Origin: Planctomycetota bacterium
Lineage (GTDB): Bacteria; Planctomycetota; GCA-002687715; DRQF01
Direction: 5' to 3'
Length of the DNA: 6,908 nucleotides
NCBI GenBank assembly: GCA_024275615.1
Contig: JAJRYU010000029.1
Span: forward strand, 1 to 6,908
In this document: piece after piece, positions 1 to 4,090 of the stretch
Numbering within the stretch: the stretch's first letter is position 1
How the letters are laid out: every line of letters starts with the position of its first letter
Position numbers and translations under genes: made by a program
Notes under the pieces: model-generated
Databases searched by the model: none
Seen by the model: the letters and a program-made list of their open reading frames with translations, nothing else
Told to the model about the DNA's origin: nothing

Positions 1-21
1 CCATGGCCGAACGTGATTCAT
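1..21 (-). CDS. First 7 codons of the next gene, probably cytochrome c oxidase subunit I (partial)
   Basis: On the minus strand the coxB stop TAA (23-21) shares its last base with an ATG (21-19), giving a TAATG junction typical of translationally coupled genes. The frame then reads M-N-H-V-R-P-W to the window edge with no stop. Seven residues cannot identify a protein. The assignment to subunit I rests on context only, since coxB is very commonly followed directly by coxA. The Shine-Dalgarno match is weak (A/G-rich AAAAGAAA inside the coxB end), which fits coupling rather than independent initiation. A second ATG in another frame at 4-2 is also possible but has no ribosome site. The gene is truncated by the window. 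Confidence 0.4.
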
Positions 22-848
22 TATTTCTTTTGTTCGAACTCACTGGGGCGCCAGAAACGAAAGTTCTGTGTCGGGCTTTCGTAATCGATGCCGTCCTTCT
101 CCTTGGAGAGCGCGGCAATCTTTTGGTCCCATTCGTCTGGCTCCAGCACCTGCATTTCTGCACGCATCAAATAGTGCGATGCCCCGCAAAGCTCTGCGCA
201 AGCGATCTCATAGGTCCCAGCCTTATTGGCTTCAAACCAACCTGTGATGGTCAATCCTGGCACCAAGTCTTGCTTAAATCGAAGCACAGGCATGAACAAG
301 GAATGAATGACATCGATGGACCGCATCTGCAAGACAACCGGACGATCCTTGGGAACGATGAGCTGGTTTTCGACGGTAAAGTCGTCATCCGTGCCCCACT
401 CCCCATCTGGCCCCTGATAGCGAAAATTCCAACTGAATTGTTGTGCCAAGACATGAACTTGAATGGCACCATCATCAGCGGTGGGAAACTTCTCAGGATC
501 TTTGATTTCGGTCCAAGTATTAAACTGGAAGGCGGCAAGAGCGATCAAGATGAAAGCCGGAATCGCCGTCCAAATCACCTCAACTTTGTAGTTACCGTGA
601 GTGTAGTGAGCTTTGCCACCCTCTTTCGCTCGGTACTTGAAAATGAAGTAGAGCAACAAACCTTCGGTGCCAACAAAGACAATGCCGGTGAGCCAAAAAA
701 TGATCCAAAAGAGCTCATCAATTCTTTCGGCATGCTCGGAGATAGCTTCCGGCAAAAGTAGTCCACGCTCCGCCATCGCTGGGGTGCATAGGCTCAGAAA
801 GGCAAGGACGGGCAGGACACACTTAGTCCCGAGGCGTCGCCAGTTCAT
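21..848 (-). CDS. coxB: Cytochrome c oxidase subunit II (CuA subunit)
   Basis: This subunit accepts electrons from a periplasmic donor at a binuclear CuA centre and passes them to heme a in subunit I. From the ATG at 848 the protein has 275 residues. It starts with a signal peptide (M-N-W-R-R, hydrophobic core, cleavage near P-A-M-A at 26). Two membrane hairpin helices follow at about 48-70 and 91-108, the second carrying the family motif V-I-W-T-A-I-P. The C-terminal cupredoxin domain holds the aromatic entry motif QQFSWNFRYQG (Trp about 140), the first CuA histidine in DVIHSLFMP (His182) and the ligand block CAELCGASHYLM (Cys217, Glu219, Cys221, His225, Met228). All CuA ligands are present. 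There is no fused cytochrome c domain, so it is not caa3-type. The frame extends to an ATG at 923 that overlaps the upstream stop. I prefer 848 because AAAGGAG sits 9 nt before it and the signal peptide begins there. Confidence 0.97.
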   Translation of the reverse strand: MNWRRLGTKCVLPVLAFLSLCTPAMAERGLLLPEAISEHAERIDELFWIIFWLTGIVFVGTEGLLLYFIFKYRAKEGGKAHYTHGNYKVEVIWTAIPAFILIALAAFQFNTWTEIKDPEKFPTADDGAIQVHVLAQQFSWNFRYQGPDGEWGTDDDFTVENQLIVPKDRPVVLQMRSIDVIHSLFMPVLRFKQDLVPGLTITGWFEANKAGTYEIACAELCGASHYLMRAEMQVLEPDEWDQKIAALSKEKDGIDYESPTQNFRFWRPSEFEQKK

Positions 849-857
849 AGGGTGAAT

Positions 858-864
858 CTCCTTT
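858..864 (-). promoter_or_regulatory. Ribosome binding site that decides the coxB start
   Basis: On the minus strand AAAGGAG lies 9 nt upstream of the ATG at 848-846, a near-ideal Shine-Dalgarno sequence and spacing. The competing upstream ATG at 923-921 has only GGAG about 11 nt away and would put a hydrophilic 25-residue leader before the signal peptide. Confidence 0.7.
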
Positions 865-884
865 GGGGCCCCGACCTCATTCAT

Positions 885-902
885 GGCGGCGTGGCAGCCG
901 CC
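885..902 (-). repeat. GC-rich hairpin between the lipoprotein and coxB genes
   Basis: GGCGGC (885-890) and GCCGCC (897-902) form a perfect 6-bp stem around a 6-nt loop. It lies in the 74 nt between the lipoprotein stop and the preferred coxB start. There is no T-tract after it on the minus strand, so it does not look like an intrinsic terminator. It may affect coxB translation or mRNA stability. If coxB really starts at 923, it is simply coding sequence. Confidence 0.4.
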
Positions 903-922
903 CTTGTTGGTTCTATTCGACA

Positions 923-1825
923 TCAGCGTCGGAACTCCGCGTTAATCGCCAGAGCTTTGCCAGCTGCGATGGTGATGGTCTGGGGCGAGGTCTTCATGTC
1001 CGGGCGTTCATGAGCAAAACTGATCTCATAGGTGCCAGCGGGCAATCCTTTGATCTCAAAACTGCCGTCTTCGCTGGTGACAGCGAAGTAGGGATGAGAA
1101 AGCACAAAGACCGGCGCTCTCATCCAAGGGTGGATGTCGCAAGAGAAACTGGCGCCACCGATTTCTGGTTCATTCAAATACACCGTATCTGTTGTCGGTG
1201 CCGTCTGAGTCTGGTTGATCTCCGCGTTTGCAAGACCAGTAAAGTGATAGTTGTGGCTCGTGTTGTCACTGTTTCGAACCGCGAGTTCTTGGCCCGCCAT
1301 TGCCGCAACCACATGAGGAACGTAATGGCAGCCCACTTGGTCGACCAATTTTGTCTTAGAGAATGGTTCGAATTTGAAACGGTTGAATCCCTTGGAGATG
1401 AAGACAACTACGTTCTTCAGGCCCCCCGCGCTGGAGACCAAGAGGTCTTCCGTTCTTAGTTCACCGGACTTCAAGCAGAAGGGCGTTTTTGACTTATTGA
1501 TGACTTTCGTTTTCGAGGACTTGCCAGCGTACTTGATCATGCCCTTGACCGATCCAGCACCAGCAACCTTGCCAGCTTTGACATCGTCGGCAGAGAGCAT
1601 GGTCATGTCACCTGCTGCTGGTCCGAAGTCACCGTCATCGGAACTGAAGCCCGTGGACTCCTTGCCTTCGTCGCCGCGATATCGTGGATCATGGGCGGCG
1701 CGATACTCGCGATAGTTCTGGGGGCCGCGACGCTTGGGGCCATGGTCCTCGCAGCTGACAAGCGGCAGGAGGCACACAGCCATGAGGGCCAGGAGAAAAC
1801 GCGATACGAATTTGCCGTGGGACAT
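923..1825 (-). CDS. Cupredoxin-like lipoprotein with C-terminal transthyretin/carboxypeptidase-regulatory-like domain
   Basis: This is a 300-residue exported lipoprotein. The signal peptide ends in the lipobox L-V-S-C with Cys25 as lipidation site. Residues 26-90 are a hydrophilic, low-complexity tether. A beta-rich cupredoxin-like domain follows (about 92-243). It has a GGLKNVVVFISKG strand, a CHYVPHV motif (Cys166, His167, His171), a histidine pair in TSHNYHF (His191, His194) and FSCDIHPWM (Cys229, His232, Met235). His plus Cys-x-x-His-x-x-Met is the ligand pattern of a type 1 copper site. HPYFAVT and GSFEIKGLPAGTYEI (about 244-280) mark a small Ig-like/transthyretin-like domain. Related proteins are often labelled methylamine utilization or carboxypeptidase regulatory-like, labels that say little about function. 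A TTG at 1849 would add 8 residues. The ATG at 1825 has a good ribosome site and begins the signal peptide directly. As first gene before coxB it could be an electron carrier or copper donor to the oxidase; that is inference. Confidence 0.85.
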   Translation of the reverse strand: MSHGKFVSRFLLALMAVCLLPLVSCEDHGPKRRGPQNYREYRAAHDPRYRGDEGKESTGFSSDDGDFGPAAGDMTMLSADDVKAGKVAGAGSVKGMIKYAGKSSKTKVINKSKTPFCLKSGELRTEDLLVSSAGGLKNVVVFISKGFNRFKFEPFSKTKLVDQVGCHYVPHVVAAMAGQELAVRNSDNTSHNYHFTGLANAEINQTQTAPTTDTVYLNEPEIGGASFSCDIHPWMRAPVFVLSHPYFAVTSEDGSFEIKGLPAGTYEISFAHERPDMKTSPQTITIAAGKALAINAEFRR

Positions 1826-1831
1826 CAAAAA

Positions 1832-1837
1832 CCCTTT
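1832..1837 (-). promoter_or_regulatory. Ribosome binding site of the cupredoxin lipoprotein gene
   Basis: AAAGGG on the minus strand ends 6 nt before the ATG at 1825-1823. It supports this start over the in-frame TTG at 1849-1847. Confidence 0.6.
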
Positions 1838-1852
1838 ACATTGCGACAAGTC

Positions 1853-1880
1853 TTTCGGGGCCGAAACCAGTCGTCACTGG
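1853..1880. repeat. Two abutting 14-bp inverted repeats upstream of the cox unit
   Basis: TTTCGG-GG-CCGAAA (1853-1866) is immediately followed by CCAGT-CGTC-ACTGG (1867-1880). Both are perfect inverted repeats and they share no bases. They lie 28-55 bp upstream of the lipoprotein start, inside the probable 5' leader of the cox transcript. They could be an operator pair or two small mRNA hairpins. No known regulator motif was recognised. Confidence 0.5.
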
Positions 1881-1960
1881 ATTCGAAAATGGCAAGGACC
1901 CACCCATGAGCGCAGTCAGGACGGACCGACTCCCCCAGATGGGCTTCCATGCCCCCCACA

Positions 1961-1988
1961 TTAATAGCGTTTCCAGGGAATTTAGCAA
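1961..1988 (-). promoter_or_regulatory. Candidate sigma-70-type promoter for the lipoprotein-cox unit
   Basis: On the minus strand TTGCTA (1988-1983) and TATTAA (1966-1961) are separated by 16 bp. Each matches 4 of 6 consensus bases. The predicted leader would be about 130 nt and would include both inverted repeats at 1853-1880. This is a motif match by eye and could be chance. Confidence 0.3.
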
Positions 1989-2128
1989 GGGAGATGCTCT
2001 CTAACTGCCCCCCCTCTCGGGTGCGTCAAATTGTCCCTGAGGGGCGAATCGCGACAACTTTGCCTCTCGCTTTAGTGGGGTCAGAGGACTTCCGGAGATA
2101 AGGTAAGCTGGAAGATATAAATTTGATT

Positions 2129-2134
2129 GGTGAG
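2129..2134 (+). promoter_or_regulatory. Ribosome binding site of the SCO gene
   Basis: GGTGAG lies 6 nt before the ATG at 2141 and pairs with the UCACC end of 16S rRNA. It selects this ATG over the in-frame TTG at 2123. Confidence 0.55.
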
Positions 2135-2140
2135 CATCCC

Positions 2141-2830
2141 ATGCCAGACTCCACAAGCGGCAACAAAATCGTTCTGACAGTCCTCCTTTTGGCCCTCCTG
2201 GTCTTGGCAGGAGCTGCGGTTTTCTTCTATTCGGCGGGAAAACTGGATCTTAAGGCCAAGCTGCAGGAAACAGAGAACCTCAAATCTCCAATTGCGACGG
2301 GCAAGACCGAAGATTTGGGTGCCGATCGCATCAACATGCCCGTCCCTGATTTCACCTTCCCCTCGGCATCAGGAGGGGAGTTTGGACTGAAAGATCTCAA
2401 GGGAAAACTTTGGGTTGCTGAATTCATGTTCACCAGCTGTGCGGGATATTGCCCAGAAATGTCAAAAATGACTGAGCTTCTGCAAGAGCGAACCCAGGAC
2501 CTTCCCGATCTTCACTTTGTCAGTTTCACTGTTGATCCTGAACGGGACAGTCTGGAAGCCCTCAAAGAATATGGAGCCGAGTATAAGGCCGACGAAGCAC
2601 GCTGGCATTTTCTGAGGGCCAGCCAAGAGCAAGTCCACAAACTGGGCCGCAAAGGTTTCTTCCTCTTGAATGACACCAACTCGCTGCTTCACTCGAAGAA
2701 GGTCGCTTTGGTCGACCGCGCAGGTCATATCAGAGGATTCTTTGATGGTGCTGGCCCAGAACGCGTTTCTGACTTCAAAGCTCTGGAGGTGCTGGCACGC
2801 CAGCTCTACAGCGAAAACACCAAGAAGTGA
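2141..2830 (+). CDS. sco1: SCO1/SenC family copper chaperone for cytochrome c oxidase
   Basis: SCO proteins are membrane-anchored thioredoxin-fold proteins that deliver copper to, or reduce the cysteines of, the CuA centre of subunit II. From the ATG at 2141 the protein has 229 residues. It has a single N-terminal membrane anchor (about 9-30), a linker, then the periplasmic domain. The copper-binding motif is FTSCAGYCPEM with Cys100 and Cys104 (C-x-x-x-C-P). VDPERDSLEALKEY (about 131-144) matches the family's V-D-P-x-x-D/E stretch. The third ligand is the histidine in LLHSKKVALVD (His184). All three copper ligands are present and the length is usual for the family. A TTG at 2123 would add six residues but has a poorer ribosome site. 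The stop overlaps the next gene by GTGA, so the two are coupled. The divergent CuA subunit gene nearby fits the assigned role. Confidence 0.95.
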   Translation: MPDSTSGNKIVLTVLLLALLVLAGAAVFFYSAGKLDLKAKLQETENLKSPIATGKTEDLGADRINMPVPDFTFPSASGGEFGLKDLKGKLWVAEFMFTSCAGYCPEMSKMTELLQERTQDLPDLHFVSFTVDPERDSLEALKEYGAEYKADEARWHFLRASQEQVHKLGRKGFFLLNDTNSLLHSKKVALVDRAGHIRGFFDGAGPERVSDFKALEVLARQLYSENTKK

Positions 2831-3252
2831 AGATCATCGATTCCTTACCTGCCCTCAACGCAAGCCTCAACTTGGTGGCCTTCATCCTGCTGATTCTGGG
2901 ATATCGCCAGGTCAAGGCTGGTGAAGTTGAGAAGCACAAGAAGACCATGATCATGGCGCTTGTGGCTTCCTCGCTATTCCTGATTTCCTATCTCACCTAT
3001 CACACTTTGGGGGAAGAAAAGAAATTCGGTGGCGATGGTATTATCCGCGTGATCTACTTCATCATCCTCATCACGCACATCCCCTTAGCTGGACTGATGA
3101 CCCCGCCCATACTCTTTCTGGCCCATGCGGGATTGACAGAGCGCATCGATCGGCACAAGAAACTCGCACGATTCGTATTGCCTGTGTGGCTCTATGTTTC
3201 AGTGACAGGAGTCTTGATCTACCTGCTGCTCCACGTCATGTACGCCAAGTAG
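2827..3252 (+). CDS. DUF420 family membrane protein (CtaM/YozB type), probable oxidase assembly factor
   Basis: This 141-residue integral membrane protein begins with GTG at 2827, whose last two bases are the first two of the SCO stop TGA (GTGA junction). There is no clear ribosome site, so initiation probably depends on coupling. It has four hydrophobic segments at about 11-27, 41-58, 74-98 and 116-138. Family hallmarks are visible: LPALNASLN at the start, HKKTMIMA, YLTYHT, YFIILITHIPLAG, then RHKKLARFVLPVWLYVSVTGV. Four histidines in or at the edge of helices (37, 59, 84, 110) are the kind conserved in the family and could bind a metal or heme. The Gram-positive member CtaM/YozB is known to be needed for aa3-type oxidase function; its exact biochemistry is unsettled. 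The SCO-cox context supports a maturation role here, which is inference. Confidence 0.9.
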   Translation: MKIIDSLPALNASLNLVAFILLILGYRQVKAGEVEKHKKTMIMALVASSLFLISYLTYHTLGEEKKFGGDGIIRVIYFIILITHIPLAGLMTPPILFLAHAGLTERIDRHKKLARFVLPVWLYVSVTGVLIYLLLHVMYAK

Positions 3253-3262
3253 GGGTCGGGCG

Positions 3263-3946
3263 TTACTTTGAGTGCAAAAACCCAAAGAGGATTAGCCAAA
3301 CAACGCCAACGAAATGCCAATAGAGCATGCAGTTGCCACAACTTGCCTTGAGATCGCGGAAATCCAGTCCAGCGCGACCGCCCACGAAGCACTTACCCAT
3401 GAAGAACATGCCACCCATGACATGGGCCACATGAAGGGCGGTAATCGTGAAAAACAGCGCGGTGAAGTTGGCAGAATTCTCAAGAACTACGCCAGCCTCA
3501 CTGAGAGAGCGCCAAACCAGAACTTGGGAAATGCAAAAACCAAAGCCGAGGGCCCAGGTTATGCCAATCCTGGTGACGAACTGATCACGGTGCTCTGGTT
3601 TCGCGGCGCGCATAGCCCAGAATCCAGCCAAACTCGAAAGCACGATGATTGAAGTACTGACCCAAAGATCACGCACCAAGGTGGGAGCACCAGAGGGTGG
3701 CCAAACTCCGGATTCCTTGCGCAGAATGACTAACGCCGAGAGAATTCCAGAGAAAAGCATGACAACCGAGCCGCAGAAGATCACCACGGCCAAGCGCATG
3801 GGGGATACAGGGGGCCCACTATTGTTGGGCCCAGGACCTCCCTGCCCGCCGCCTCCTCCACCACCACCACTGTCGTCGTCTGGAGGCCAGACATCCGGCG
3901 GATCAGATGCCTTGGGATCTTCGAGAATTGCAGATGAGGTAACCAT
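3263..3946 (-). CDS. coxC: Cytochrome c oxidase subunit III, short five-helix form
   Basis: Subunit III flanks the catalytic subunit I in the membrane and stabilises proton and oxygen handling. The 227-residue protein has a hydrophilic N-terminus (1-50) and five membrane helices at about 51-75, 94-112, 127-146, 161-184 and 205-223, rather than the seven of the long form. Family features are VWPPSGAPTLVRDLWVSTS before helix 2, the FFTITALHVAHVMGG motif in helix 4 and YWHFVGVVWLILF in helix 5. The N-terminal part carries an acidic stretch followed by eight consecutive glycines. The ATG at 3946 is the only in-frame start, since an in-frame stop lies 9 nt upstream; its ribosome site is weak. The gene is separated from coxB by the oppositely oriented SCO and DUF420 genes and faces DUF420 with a 10-bp gap. 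A terminator before it implies its own promoter, which I could not identify. Confidence 0.93.
   Translation of the reverse strand: MVTSSAILEDPKASDPPDVWPPDDDSGGGGGGGGQGGPGPNNSGPPVSPMRLAVVIFCGSVVMLFSGILSALVILRKESGVWPPSGAPTLVRDLWVSTSIIVLSSLAGFWAMRAAKPEHRDQFVTRIGITWALGFGFCISQVLVWRSLSEAGVVLENSANFTALFFTITALHVAHVMGGMFFMGKCFVGGRAGLDFRDLKASCGNCMLYWHFVGVVWLILFGFLHSK
3845..3868 (-). repeat. Eight-glycine codon run in coxC
   Basis: Eight consecutive GGN codons encode Gly27-Gly34 of subunit III, preceded by Asp-Asp-Asp-Ser and followed by Gln and further Gly/Pro-rich sequence to about residue 46. At DNA level it is a CCN-rich (plus strand) trinucleotide tract prone to length change. It probably encodes a flexible cytoplasmic linker. 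Confidence 0.8.
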
Positions 3947-4035
3947 GGTCCGACATCATAGCTGGAGAGTGTGCGAAGAAGCAATAAGTTTGGTCTCCGC
4001 GACAAATTGCATCTTTACCCAAGGCCAATATCAGT

Positions 4036-4066
4036 AAAAACGCCGCCCGGTGAGGGGCGGCGTTTT
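4036..4066 (-). terminator. Intrinsic terminator downstream of the octaheme cytochrome gene
   Basis: CGCCGCCC (4041-4048) and GGGCGGCG (4055-4062) form a perfect 8-bp stem with a 6-nt loop, extended to 12 bp by flanking AAAA and TTTT. On the minus strand the stem is followed by five T residues (complement of 4036-4040). It starts about 25 nt after the TAG stop at 4093-4091. The A and T flanks make it formally bidirectional, but no plus-strand gene reads into it. It separates the cytochrome gene from coxC. Confidence 0.9.
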
Positions 4067-4090
4067 CTTATTGGCGGAGATTCGGCGGGT

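Larger units (their letters stand above)
1826..2140. other. Divergent intergenic region
   Basis: This 315-bp gap between the outward-facing lipoprotein and SCO genes must hold the promoters of both units. I see no plausible gene in it; the open frames that enter it are continuations of frames antisense to the lipoprotein. It contains C-rich runs around 1931-1957 and 2007-2014, the inverted repeats at 1853-1880, a weak TTGTC/GACAA dyad (2031-2035 and 2053-2057), a candidate minus-strand promoter at 1961-1988 and the SCO ribosome site at 2129-2134. I found no convincing plus-strand promoter; the A/T-rich GATATAAAT around 2114-2122 is a possible -10 box without a good partner. Confidence 0.6.

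Noticed and set aside
3..761. Long plus-strand open frame of 252 codons opposite coxB
   Set aside because: It is antisense to a gene with every CuA ligand and family motif; its translation has no recognisable domain or compositional sense and no ribosome site.
21..848. CoxB considered as a caa3-type subunit with fused cytochrome c
   Set aside because: The protein ends about 45 residues after the CuA Met and contains no CxxCH motif.
865..872. GGGGCCCC palindrome next to the coxB ribosome site
   Set aside because: An 8-bp GC palindrome without extension is too short to claim as a regulatory site.
863..1459. Plus-strand open frame of 198 codons opposite the lipoprotein gene
   Set aside because: It is a shadow of a well-supported minus-strand gene, rich in Arg/Cys/His as expected of an antisense frame.
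2024..2029. TTGACG on the minus strand as a -35 box
   Set aside because: It matches 5 of 6 consensus bases, but no acceptable -10 box occurs at 15-19 bp spacing.
2031..2057. TTGTC...GACAA dyad as an operator
   Set aside because: The arms are only 5 bp with a 17-bp spacer, which is expected by chance in a region of this size.
3847..3870. CCN-rich tract considered as a microsatellite or CRISPR-like repeat
   Set aside because: It is in frame with coxC and simply encodes glycine; there are no spacers or repeated units elsewhere.
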